This document shows, piece after piece, positions 24,747-35,911 of a DNA stretch of 64,000 nt. Below the pieces are notes generated by a model. That model was not told where the DNA came from. It did not search any database and saw nothing but the letters and a program-made list of their open reading frames with translations. Numbering within the stretch: position 1 is the first letter of the stretch; each line of letters starts with the position of its first letter. Source of the DNA: Saururus chinensis (lineage: Eukaryota > Streptophyta > Magnoliopsida > Piperales > Saururaceae); the NCBI GenBank assembly GCA_035235625.1, contig CP141145.1, positions 23,748,563-23,812,562 on the forward strand, read 5' to 3'. The position numbers and the translations under genes were made by a program.

Positions 24747-27700
24747 ATGGCGATCCCCTCCGCCTCCGCCTCTTCTAGCCTCGCCGCCGTCGCCTTCCAT
24801 CGAGCCCGCTCCCCCGCCTCCCCTCGACGCGCCTCCCCCTGCCTCCCTCTTACCCAACACCGCCGCCTCCGCCTCGCCGTCTCCTCCCGCGTCCGGCCTT
24901 CCTCCTCTGGCTCCGCCTCGCCCGACCACAATAACCAGCGCCAGCAGCAGTCCGAGGTCCTCCAGTTGCACGCGCTGCCCCCACTCCCACCACGCTCCGC
25001 CCGGGCGGCCCCCGTCTTCGTCGCACTTCCGGAAGATTCTGTGGGCCCCGACGGCACCATGCGCCGGCCCAAGGCCATGGGGGCCTCCTTTCTGGCCCTT
25101 TCGACGGCGGGCGTGGAGGGGATCGTGGTAGAGGTGTGGTGGGGGATCGTGGAGAGGGCTGCGCCTAGGGTTTACGACTGGCGCGGGTATCTGGATGTCG
25201 TCCACCTGGCCAGCCGGTACGGCCTCAAGGTCCGGGCCATCATGGCCTTTCACCAGTGCGGCCAGGGACCCAACGATTCTTTGTGGTTGGTACAGATTTT
25301 AATCTTGTTTTTTACTTGCCTTTTCTTGCTTTTAATTTGAGCTGTTGAGTCTAAATTGAGTTTTCTTTGAGCTTGATTGATCATTTTAGCCATTTAATTA
25401 GTCATATCAATCTGTCCGACTTAAACAGTTGAAGTACTAAACGCCCTAGAAAGAAATTGATAGAGATGGTGATGGCGCCATTTAATTGATTGATATCTAC
25501 AGTTAGTCTGAGGGAGCATTTTGTGTATTTTCGTTTGCTTGTCCTGTTTAGCTTTACATAGATTCTTCTGACATGTTTGAAAGTTATAATAATAGGGGAC
25601 TATCTGCATACTTTTTACTGCTTGTTTGGCCGAATAAAAACGTGGAATTCTCAAGCATTTCGACTAAAATAGGTCGTGTCAGTCTTGCTCGCAAGAAATT
25701 GCAGCACTTTCTTTCGGCCTGCATGTGTCTGTATGTATGGGTTGATTAGCTTTGCAGTTTGAGAAAATTTTGTGTAGTTGGATTAATTTGTTTAGGTGGC
25801 TTGGTGAAGGAAAAAAGCACACCAACATTTTTAAGTCCTCTAAAGAGAATTTAAGTATGAATTTTTACAAAGGAAAGAGTGTATGTATAACACGCAGGAG
25901 GAACATTGTTGCACTGGCAGAGAGGATAAACATCTCTGATATGAACAGATGGCTTATTCTTGGATGGTGGAATTAAAACCGGAAGTTATGGCCAAAACAG
26001 ATCTGATATGAATAAATCTCCTATTCTTGGCAGGGAGACTGTATTGTGTTGCCCCCTTTTGCATCCTCCTACATTAATAGCTCCATTTGATTTTTCAAAA
26101 TGAGCTAATTTTAGTTCATTTTCGAAAACCAACTGTAGCAATTAATGTGGGACAAAGTGCATATTATATTACTGATATAGGAGTCTTGGTTTCCTCTCCG
26201 TTATTTTATCCTGGAACTCACTAGGAGTGGAACCATGAAGTAAGCTCATTTTGTCTTGTACCTCCTGATTGTCAGTGAATTCTCCTGTCTGTATCACCAA
26301 CGTTCAGTACCAAGGAGCTTCTGTTGATTTGTATTGCCTCTTTATATTGCTGTAAAACTGCCATTTGTGTGAATACATTTGACGTGTCATGCACTGTTGG
26401 CCTTCTTCCAATGCTTACTACTATTGTTCAGAGTCGTTGATATCACAGAAAACTTTTGAGTGTTTCATTTGTCTGATTGTATTAAAGCTAACCTTGGTAT
26501 TCCAATATGCACTTTAGAGCCTAAACGTTTCAGTTCATTGTAGTGGCTGTCCTTTTTCTGTCTCTCCCACTCTATCTGAAGTGCCTTTTCTATTTCTTAT
26601 GTTTGTGTGTTACTTTCTAATTTGTTCTCATTCTGCATCTTATTTCTTATATTTTCCACAGGGTGACCCTAATGTTGTTTTGCTTCGAAGGTGTAAAGTT
26701 AACATGTTTGTTATTGTTGTAAATATGGTGCTTCCTTTCCTTTTATTATGTTCTGTAAGTGTTGCAGTTGACTTTACGGAGTTACACTGAACCAATATGT
26801 GGATGGGGTGAGCATTGCATGGTCAATTTATACGCCTCTTCATTTGATTTTATTATTTTAGGCATATCCACAACATGTTTTTTTTCTCTAGATTCTGAAC
26901 GTAAGCTAAGACATTTTTCTATGTTTTAAAGGATCCCTCTTCCGAAATGGGTGCTTGAAGAGATGGATAAGGAGCCGGATATGGCTTATTCTGATAGGTT
27001 TGGAAGAAGGAACCGGGAGTACATCTCCTTAGGTTGTGACCTGCTTCCTGTTCTCAAGGGTCGTTCACCTATTCAAGCCTATTCAGATTTCATGAGAGAG
27101 TTTCGAGAAACGTTCAAAGAATATCTTGGCATTGTTGTCACAGTATGTACATATTATAAATCAATAAGGATCTAGATATAGACATACAATAGCTTGCAAA
27201 TTGTTTCTTTTTGATATATATAGAATTATAATTTTGCAGGGTGTCCAAGTGGGAATGGGTCCTGGTGGTGAATTGAGGTACCCCTCATGCTCGCCACGGG
27301 CACAACGTGCACGAGAACTTGGAGAATTCCAGTGCTATGATAAGGTGGGCAAATGTGACTAACATTTTCAGACTGTTTCTTACTTATTTTCATATTCATT
27401 TTCTGAGAAGATTATATCTCTACATGTTGTCAGTTCATGCTTGCTTCACTGGATGCCTGTGCTGGAAATATTGGAATGCGTGAGTGGGGAAATGGCGGCC
27501 CTCTGGGTGCTGGCAACTTGATGCAGAATCCAGAACAGACAAGCTTCTTTAAAAATGATGGTCTGTGGAATACACCTTACGGTGAATTTTTTCTTGGGTG
27601 GTACTCTGGGATGTTACTTCTTCACGGTGAGAGGCTCAGTATGGCGGCAGAGACCATCTTTTTGGGTACGGGTGTCAAGATCTCAGCAAAAGTAGCGGGG

Positions 27701-28222
27701 ATACACTGGCACTATGGAACAAAATCCCATCCGTCTGAATTAACTGCTGGATACTACAATACTTCACTTAGGGATGGCTACGTACCAATTGCACAATTAC
27801 TAGCTAGGTACAGAATGGCATTATGTTGTACATGTTTTGACGTCCAGGACAGAGAAGAGGAGGAGTTTAACCCAGATAGCAGTCCAGAAGGGTTCCTACG
27901 TCAGCTTATTTTTGCTGCTAGACTGTTTGGGGTACCCATGAACGGCGAAAACTCCACGAGAAGAGTGAATGACTCTTCGATGAAACAGATCATAAGAAAT
28001 TCAAGGTTTTATTGGCATGGGGGTTATGAGCCATCTTTCTCTTTTAATTTTGTGAGGATGGGCAGGCAGCTTTTTGAAAGTCATAATTGGATCCAATTTA
28101 CACGATTTGTGAGACAAATGTCTGATGCCAGAACTTTTCAGGCCAAACTAGATTTTGGGCGCAGTGAATTGTGCCTGTCTTCGCCTGAAGAAGTTGGGGG
28201 GAAGGCTTTTGCATATTACTGA
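24747..28222 (+). CDS. Plastid-targeted beta-amylase (glycoside hydrolase family 14), four exons, possibly the BAM10-like clade
   Basis: Exo-hydrolase family that releases maltose from starch. Exons 24,747-25,285, 26,932-27,142, 27,240-27,344 and 27,434-28,222 give 547 residues. Exon 1 could alternatively end at 25,282; the later donor restores a Trp before IPLPKW. The first 85 or so residues are Ser/Arg/Ala/Pro-rich, as in a chloroplast transit peptide. Soybean-numbered landmarks: the catalytic acid Glu186 is Glu261 ([10 protein letters not shown]) and the base Glu380 is Glu457 (NGENS). His93, Asp101, Thr342 and Arg420 equivalents are present. Asp53 is Glu129 (VVEVWWG), Glu345 is Asp421, Ala382-Leu383 are Ser-Thr, and the flexible loop GGNVGD reads GQGPND. 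The four-exon structure matches the BAM1/BAM3 group. Activity is therefore possible but subsites are altered. BAM10 assignment is from memory of the family and needs a tree. Confidence 0.88.
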
Positions 28223-28690
28223 AAGCTTTCTGACACATGCAGCTTCCGTGATATTGATGTTCTGTGTATTTCGCAATGTAACATGTAACCATACCCGCTA
28301 TTCATCACGGAATATTTTTTGTTACATCATACAGGCTTACAACTTGAATTTTGTAGAATGTGTAACTGTATATCCAAGTGCGATTCAGCTTAGATTGACC
28401 TTGTGTGTACACAGCGTTTCTAATTGAAAATTCGATTGATTTTTTCTTGGAAACTATCCATTTATAGACTTGCTTCTATGCCTTCGTGGACTGATGGATG
28501 TGCTTTTGACCAATTTTTGGGTCCTAATGTCGTACCAGATCTGTTTCACCGTGGCAAACCCTAAATTCATATGTAAATAGCGGCAATCAGTCATTTGGTC
28601 TTACAATCAATTAGATGAATTAAAATTTCATGTTCGATGAAGTTTTTTCTGTTTCTTTTGTGCGAAAACTTGCTCCTAAAAGCAAGGGGG
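28223..28690 (+). other. 3'UTR and downstream flank of beta-amylase
   Basis: AT-rich noncoding sequence after the TGA at 28,220-28,222. No clear polyadenylation signal was singled out. Transposon-like sequence begins around 28,690. Confidence 0.4.
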
Positions 28691-29439
28691 AGATTAGAGG
28701 GAGAGGTGGGCATTGTACGGACTGCCCGCAGCCTAGCATGATTCTAGCCTGGCCAGCGATAGGGGCGAGCTGGGAATTATGGGCCACTACTTGTAAAGGT
28801 TAGGGCTGGGTCAGGTTCTGCCCATCCGGCTAAGATCCATTGGGGTTGGAGCAAATGCCCCAACAACTCTATTTGCTCCAACGTCAAGCCCCCAACAACT
28901 AGATGGGGGCAAATGCCCCAAATATTTTTTTTAAAATAATTTATAAAAAATAATTTTAACTATAATAATAATAATTAAATAATAGTTATTTTTAAGAGTA
29001 GGAGAAGTAATTGTTACATTAAAAAATATATAAATAAGATGAAGTTTAACCTTCTCTTTACTATTTCTTTTACTATCTAACTCTTTTTCTCCTCTCCTTC
29101 CATACTCTCAAGTTCTTAAGTACTTTAAAATTCAAGAAGCCAAGTTCTCAATTCTCAAGATTCAAGAATCAATTTCTTAATTTTTAAGCTTTCTCATCTA
29201 TTATTAAGTGGGCAATTAGCAACTTAAGTCTCAACTCTCAAGCATCAAGGTAAGTAAACTTGATTTAATATATTTTTTTTAATTTGCGTCTTTTTTCTCT
29301 TACTAATTTTTCTTGTTTTCAATGATATATCCCAATCAACCTACAACTCCTCCTCCTCCTCCTTAGTTGCCCCGCTAACTCCAACTGCTAATTTTTCTGA
29401 AAGAAGAATTCCCGACATAAACAAAATCAACTATGAAGG
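28690..29439 (+). mobile_element. 5' flank of a decayed hAT transposon
   Basis: From about 28,700 the sequence has GGTGGGCATTG and repeated GGGGCAAATGCCCC-type words (28,850-28,920), a style common at the ends of plant hAT elements, then an AT-rich leader into the transposase remnant. Exact terminal repeats and the 8-bp duplication were not found, so the outer border is uncertain. Confidence 0.4.
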
Positions 29440-31360
29440 AATTCTACCAATGTCTTTGACGGTTAAGGAGAAAAAGAAGCGGCAACCTTCTATGGTGTAG
29501 AACTATATGAAGAAAATTAAGGTAGATGACCTTCACAACTTTGGCTAGTTCATCCTAAAAGCCAAATACAACTATTGTAAAAGTATTCTAAGTGTGGGAA
29601 CTGGGAAGGAGAAGATACCAAACATCTTCTCCGACATTCTCGATCATGCTCCACTAAGGATGGACCGAAGGACCCTAAACAAACACAGTTAAGTGCCATG
29701 AGAGCCTATTATTCCTCTCTTATTACCTTTTCTTTCAATTAAGGTACAAATCGAAGGGAACTCATGAAGTACGTTGTGTGTGCCAATCAACTTTTCTCCT
29801 TCGCTAATGACTTACATTTGAGACGTATGTGAGCGCTTCTCCCAACCTAGCCTCCAACAAAATCTCGTGCACCACTTTGAGGAGAGATATTTTCAAACTA
29901 CACAAGGAGTACAAGGTAAAACTTATGAAAACCCTACAAATAATTCTAGGTAAGATTGCTTTTTACTCTAATATTTGGACTAGTATCCATGACATCAGCT
30001 ATGCATGTGTTAGCACTCATTTTATGGGTGAATAATAAAGATTAAATAAGAGAATAATATATTTTAACATTCTAGAATATCCTCATTTCACTTCAATTAC
30101 TAAAAAGTCATGGATGTATGTTTTAAATGAATACTCAATTAAAGATAAAATCATGTCTATTACTTTAGATAATGCCCCTAATAATAACTTTACGGTAGAA
30201 CTTTTTAGAATCTTATTTTACATTGGTGCAATAGAATCAAATATATTTCATATTAGATGTGTATGTCACATAATTAATTTATTTGTTTAAGATGGTTTAA
30301 GTATAGTTAAACCTTATATTCAATTAATTAAAAATACTTTGTTACATATCACATCTTTACCCACTAGAATATAAGAATTTAAAGACTTGTGTAGATTGCA
30401 TGATGAGAAATATAAAAAATTTCAATTAGATGTTTGTCATTGGTGGAATAACACATATTTAATATTACAATCTTGTGAAAGATTAGAAAATTTAATTATA
30501 TGTTGGGCTACATAAAAGTTACCTCATCTAGGATTTAATGAATGTCATTTTGCCATATCTATTTGTTTGATGTATTATTTATTTATTTTTTATAATATTA
30601 CTAAAAATTTATCTAGAGTTTACTATCTTATTTCTTTTCAATTCTAAACCACTTGTATGATATAACTGATGTATTTGCACAATATAGAGTTAATGAAACA
30701 TTTGTATATTTTGTAAAGAAAATAGAACCCAAATTTAATAAATATAGGTCTTCTATTATTTTAATTTATTGTTTAGTAGTTGTAATAGATCATATAGTTA
30801 GATTAGAAGGTGCAATTTTTTTTTATCAAATGATATATGGGAGAAAATGAGTCCCTATTTCGATCAAAATGATACTCTATATAAAACTATAAAAATTATT
30901 TTATATTTTTATATAATACATATGAAATAACCCATGAGGCCAAGACAAAATTAATCAACTTCTTCTTCTTCTATTCCTATGCTTATTCCATGTAAAATTA
31001 TTGGGTGCTACTTAAAAAAAATTAGTGCTAATAGTAATGAACTAACTATTTACAAGCTAATTTGAGCTTCATTTTGTCCTACGAACAACTTAGTAATATA
31101 GATGTTTTAAATTGGTTGCAGACATATGAAAATAACTATCTTGTGTTGCCTGCCTTCGCTCATGATTTATTAATCCTCCAAATATCTACATTAACATCAA
31201 AATCTTCTTTTTGCGCAGGATAGGGTATTGGATGAAAGGTAAAGTCGACTAAACGCTGGATGTGGTATAGGCATGCATTTACTTGAAGGATTAGTTGGAT
31301 GCAAAAGAAAGGGAACAAGCTCTTAAATTTGAAGAGGAAACAAAAAAAAAAAATTGACAA
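29440..31360 (+). pseudogene. hAT superfamily transposase pseudogene (BED finger to C-terminal dimerisation domain)
   Basis: Cut-and-paste transposase remnant, broken by many stops and frameshifts. Reading across frames, the domain order is that of Ac-like hAT proteins. A BED zinc finger comes first (KAKYNYCKS near 29,560, then DTKHLLRHSRSC near 29,617 in another frame). The core contains TTLRRDIFKLHKEYK and FYSNIWTSI (29,829-30,035), then SITLDNAPNNN (about 30,150) and HIRCVCHIINLFV (about 30,250). C-terminal dimerisation remnants are LTSKSSF and RVLDER (about 31,190-31,240), followed by a DAKEREQALKFEEE tail before a stop near 31,360. No intact frame exceeds about 70 codons, so it is inactive. 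It is a plausible ancient source family for the nonautonomous hAT element at 15,689, but the ends cannot be compared. Confidence 0.85.
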
Positions 31361-32845
31361 TAAATAGTTATTTATTAATATAATTGTTATTTAATTTTGC
31401 ATTAGAGGTTTTAGATTATAATTGTAAATGATAGATAGGTGATATGCACGTAATATAACTATTTATATATTCCTATTTTATTCATTTTAGGATTATTTTG
31501 ATATTATTACTGGCTAATTAGAGTTTAATTTATAGGGTTTGACGAGCTTAATCGATATTGTCATTTTGGAGTCTTTAAGATGAATTTTTGTGCAAGAACT
31601 AGTTCAACTTAAAAAATTCATCTACTAGAACTAAGTGGGTGGCTAAGTGTTTAGAAATAGCAAAGACAATGAATGAAAAACACACAAAAAAAGGGGAAGG
31701 ACCTAATGGAGTGAGAATGTAAAGTCTTAAATGAAGAAAGAACCAAAAAGATGAATGAAGCAAAGTGGAAAGTAAAAGCAAGGAAGGGAATCTAAGCTGG
31801 AAGACCAAATTAGCAAAGGATTAAATTAGGGAAGGGTGATCCGCTCTTATTTGGAAGGGATCTTGCTGATTTGGATATTGGTAAATCTCATGGTTATTAC
31901 TAAAAATGCTAACTTACGAAGTTACTTGATAGGCTAGCAAGGAGGATGACCTAGAGAGGGGAGTTTTTGAACGACCTAGAGAGGGGAGTTTTTGAAGGAA
32001 AGAAGAGTCTAAAACCAACAAAGGGACATGAAGACTAGCAGCCATCAAAGCCTCAAGCTGAGAATGAACAAGGGAGAAAGAGTAAGAAGAAGAAGAAAAA
32101 TAAATGAAATCATAGGTCTTCAGGTTTTAGGAATATGCTTGGTGTAGGAGGTCAAAAAAGGGTAAGACTAGACCATATAATGGCATAGTCTGAATACTAG
32201 CATTGAAAACCTTAAAATTAACTCTGAATGGCATAGTTTGCTTAGTAGCATAACATTATATGAATTTCATTCCGATTCTAAATCTGAATCTAAATCTAGA
32301 TCTTGCTCTAAATATAAATACATTCAATTTTCCATTTCTAAAATTAACTCTTTTCCATTATGTATTTAAAAAACTCCATTACAATAATAATGTGCATAGA
32401 AAAAGTTCAAATGTGATAATTATGGAACATGTATGTAGTATTTAAGATCAATCGAAAGAAATTTTTCAGCCTGAGAAATAAAACTATTGTTTCTAATAAT
32501 CAATAGTTTAATCTAAAGCCTACCAAACAAAATGGAAACACACATCGATCCAGTTCTCTAGACTTCATATGTCTGTCCATCACCTATGCCCCTGAAATTA
32601 TAAAACATGATTAAAATATCATTATATATAGGAACTAGTTCCTTCACGTAAAATATAGATAGGATCAAAGAGTATTACTTCATAAAATTTAATAAATGAA
32701 AGAAATATTTTTGGGCAAAAATACTAGGCAAATTATGGATTCTTATTATTTTTCCACCAAATCAATCTCTCAATTTTGGTGTCATATCACCTCATGAAAG
32801 CATAGCATACTATTGCCCATTGAATTTTTCAAGGTTTAATCATAT
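31361..32845. other. Intergenic DNA between the hAT relic and the segmental duplication
   Basis: No gene recognised. A 24-bp word beginning GACCTAGAGAGGGGAG is tandemly duplicated at 31,948-31,997. The rest is AT-rich, with a stretch of CTAAATCTAGATCTTGCTCT-like sequence near 32,290. Confidence 0.45.
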
Positions 32846-33189
32846 ATGTGCTAAGGGGTGCTAAAATCATAAGCATGCAATGAAAAACAGGATAAATGGA
32901 AAAGGAATAGCCCTTGGATTAATTAAAATGATAAGATACACATTGGTTAATTTAACAATGTTCTAATATAATCAAAGAATAGATCTCCAATTTTTAAGGG
33001 TCCTATGTAATTGCTTCATGAAGTGGAAGCACAAGGGGAATGTTACGAACCAACCCATATAATTGGGAGGCAAGTAATCAATCAGGTGGTCGATCACATA
33101 GTTAATTTAGCCATTGATTTGCTTAGTTTGGTTGATTAAAAATTTAATGGCAAGTTTATTAGGCATATATGTTGAAATCTCCACCCCCC

Positions 33190-33540
33190 TTCTCACTTTA
33201 ATATTAGCACATATATATTTTAGGATTTTTATAACAAAAATCTCAACTTCCTTTTAACTTTAATAATAACATAGATTATGAGTAATTTAGGATTTCTATA
33301 ACAAAAATATTTTCTCTCTTCTCACTTTAATAAGTTCTAAACCAATGAGAACTATGAAATCTGTATTTTTATGTGGCTACGAGGTTATACTTATTGAAAT
33401 AATCATTGCCATATTTTAGGTATATATATAGAATTCAAAATTAATTAAAAATTTCTTTGAATATGCAATATAGGCACAGTGTGGAAAAAACTCTCTGGTC
33501 CTTTCTGACTTTAATAATAGTATATATATAGATTACTTCA
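33190..33540. repeat. Dispersed copy of the 6.4-8.0 kb repeat subunit, upstream of LysM A
   Basis: Contains in order TTTTAGGATTTTTATAACAA, CTTTAATAATAACATAGATT, TTCTAAACCAATGAGAACTA and TATGTGGCTACGAGGTTATA, the same words as the array at 6,386-8,050. The corresponding stretch in the second duplicate copy is 49,355-49,690. Confidence 0.7.
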
Positions 33541-34403
33541 CAAGGGCACTTGAAAAATCCATTGAAGCAAATGCCATTTGAAAGGATGCTTATAAACTTA
33601 CACCATTTTATGTCAAATAAATTTTTACATTAGTTTTTTTTTTAACTGAAAAATGAGTGTCACATGTGACATAACAATACGAGGACCTACTTTTCTTTTA
33701 TTCAACATAAAGTGGTATAGGAAAATCATTAATTACCCCAATTAAAATGAACACTTGCTCAATGTAAAAGAACTCAACCAATTTATATGTGCCCCTTTTA
33801 ACTTTTCAAGCTGATCTAATTTTGACACAGGCCCATAAACTAATTTTTATTGTCAATGAGTATTTTTGATGTGCTCTTTCAAAAAGAGGATGTCTAGCCA
33901 TAGCCAGATCTGTAGCTCAGCTCACTGGCCGCCAGGCTGTGATATTTGAGGGCAATAGAACTGTAGCTCTGGCTAGTATTTTCTCTTTCAAAATTGGAGG
34001 ACCCCTTTGATTGAATTATTGTTTACTATGGCCAAGGACATGATCAACCTTCTTCAATGCTGAACTAAAGACATTTGCAAGTGAAACTCATAATAACACA
34101 ATCAAACATAAAATTTTTTAATCAACTATTGATTAATCATAGAATGAAAACTGAAGTACTAATATAAGGCATCAAAATTGATATTTTGTACACATCCCTA
34201 ACAAGTTCGATAATCTTTGAATGCGTTTCCAGAGTAGTCCATTTTTTATGATTTTGCAACACTTTCAGGCAAGTTGATCAATTTTTTATTGGCTCTTTAA
34301 TTACAAGATGAACCGGCGCTCTCACGAGGAAGCCGGCTTCTGAATGCTCATGCAGCTTCATTGGTACCAACGATGTGTCTACTCTTGTTTCATTCGTACC
34401 CCC

Positions 34404-34411
34404 TATAAATA
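34404..34411 (+). promoter_or_regulatory. TATA box of LysM gene A
   Basis: TATAAATA, 64 bases before the start codon. The same box at the same spacing precedes LysM C and B. About 75 bases upstream is a block GAACCGGCGCTCTCAC shared by all three paralogues. In A the sequence directly after it is about 27 bases shorter than in B and C. Confidence 0.75.
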
Positions 34412-34467
34412 GAGAGGCGTCGGTGAGAGTAAAAGCAAGCCAAAGGATACAGAAAGCAAAGATAGCC

Positions 34468-34838
34468 ATGGCCGGCAAAACAACAGCAATGTTCTTCAAC
34501 TTGATTTCCCTGCTTTCTTTCCTTCTCATTATTTCCATGGTGGATGGTAGACTATTTGGCAGTAAGTCACTAAAATGCTGCTTACAATGTCTGCATATGC
34601 CAGAACATTATGCTTATTTCTTTTATCAATCTGACATTTGTTTATACCCACAGATGACTTTGGAAAGGCGAGTACACCTGAATGTGAGTCGGTGTTTGGA
34701 GTGGGTTCAGGTGACACATGCTTTGGCGTGACCCAACTCTTCAACTTGACCACTGAATCTTTCAATGACCTCAACCCCAACCTGGATTGCGACAAGCTCT
34801 TTGTTGGCCAGTGGCTCTGTGTTGCAGGGAGTGTCTAA
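34468..34838 (+). CDS. Small secreted single-LysM protein, paralogue A
   Basis: Two exons, 34,468-34,561 and 34,654-34,838 (phase 1 intron with GTAAGT and CACAG ends), encode 92 residues. Residues 1 to about 27 form a signal peptide: Lys near the start, then a hydrophobic core with LLSFLLII, and a likely cut after VDG. The mature part is one LysM domain (about residues 41-88) with VGSGDTCFGVTQLFNL and LNPNLDCDKLFVGQWLC. Four Cys (ECES, DTCF, DCDK, WLCV) fit two disulfides. LysM modules bind N-acetylglucosamine polymers such as chitin or peptidoglycan-like glycans; short extracellular LysM proteins without kinase or GPI anchor are a known plant class of unclear role. There is no C-terminal membrane segment. 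Nearly identical to C, differing by one residue in the signal peptide. Confidence 0.9.
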
Positions 34839-35017
34839 GCTTGTCCCATGACTTTGGCATGTTGGCCTCTCTACCTTATAATTAATGTGTGCAGCGAGAA
34901 TGAACTTTTATGTATCACTATTCTAGATGTAACAACCAATAAGAGAGTGGATATGCTGGATTCACTTGAACGAAACTAATGCCAACTCTTTTGGTAATGC
35001 AATGGAGTTGGCATTAG
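34839..35017 (+). other. 3' flank of LysM A ending in a palindromic rearrangement junction
   Basis: The 3' flank matches LysM C's flank until CTAATGCCAACTC (34,976-34,988). It then reads TTTTGGTAATGCAATG and GAGTTGGCATTAG (35,005-35,017), so 13-bp perfect inverted arms flank a 16-base loop. Bases 34,989-35,017 are the exact inverse complement of 29 bases present once in C. After it the sequence jumps to material that in copy 2 lies at about 54,801. Confidence 0.85.
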
Positions 35018-35911
35018 TATTATTTTAAATATTAGGGTATATTTAATATACATTATTTAAATTACATAATATCAACGGGTAGGTAGGTCATATGTCCCCA
35101 ATTGCCATTGAATATAAAAAAAATTAAATTAATTTCAATAGTCCCATTTATGTTAGATTGAGTTCACTTTCTGGCTATGTAGGTTGTGAGATTTTTAAAA
35201 AATAAAATTATTTTTTCAGTCCCATTTGCATAATCCCCAACTGTGTGGTGTATCGGATTTTGATTCAATGATGTAGATAACTTAGGGGGAAGGTAGGTAA
35301 GTTACATGCCCCCTTACATTGTCGGATCACAAAAAAGTTTAAATATTTCTTTAGTCTTGCTAGTGTGAGATCAGGATCATGCCCCCGCTTTATGGGTTGT
35401 CAAATATTTTAAAAATTAAATTAATATCTTCAATCTTGTTTGTGTGAGATAGGGTCATGCACGCAAGCGTGAGTCTTGGGTATGTGGGCCGTTAGATTAA
35501 TTTATTTTTTTTGAAATCTAATGGCCCACATAGCTAGGGTGTGAGCCCAGTCTCACACAAACATGACTAACGATATCAATTAATATTTTTTGATATCCGA
35601 TGGTGGAAGCCGGAAGGGAGCATGCTATCTACCTACCCCTTGAGTTTTGTTAGTCGTATCACGCAAAGCCGGGGCTCACGCTAACATGTAAGGCTACAAA
35701 TTGAGATACCTGGCTTGAGAGCCGTTAGATCGAAATTTGATGGAGCAAGGCAGCATGCAACCCGCCTCCCCCCTTAGTTATGTGCATCGTCAAATCGAGT
35801 AGCCATTTCCCATAGGGTTGGGGCACATGCTTAGTGTGTGACCCTATTCTTGTGCAAACAGGACTAAATAATTTTTTTTAAAAGATCCAACAGTGCAATG
35901 GGGAACACAAC
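35018..35911. repeat. GTGAGCCC-type repeat block (CACTA-associated), copy 1 part
   Basis: Several diverged units of about 150-220 bp with the recurring words GGCATGCAACCTACCTACCC, TTATGTTCATCATCAAATC, GTGAGCCCAGTCTCACACAA and GACTAAAGAAATTAATTTAA. It corresponds to 54,801-55,087 plus 58,285-58,890 in copy 2, where the retrotransposon splits the block. No coding content. Confidence 0.75.

Noticed and set aside
26661-26690. Possible extra beta-amylase exon (CCACAG before GGTGACCC, later GTGTAA)
   Set aside because: At about 29 bases it would shift the frame, and the 25,285 to 26,932 junction already gives a continuous conserved protein.
33905-33960. tRNA-like phrase with GTAGCTCAGCTCACTGG
   Set aside because: It has a D-loop-like word but no B box or clover-leaf pairing, and the counterpart near 50,085 has lost the phrase.
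34278-34538. Minus-strand frames over the LysM A and C promoters and first exons (also 50,654-50,866)
   Set aside because: They are antisense to the signal peptide exon and the promoter; the plus-strand gene model with a conserved intron explains the conservation.
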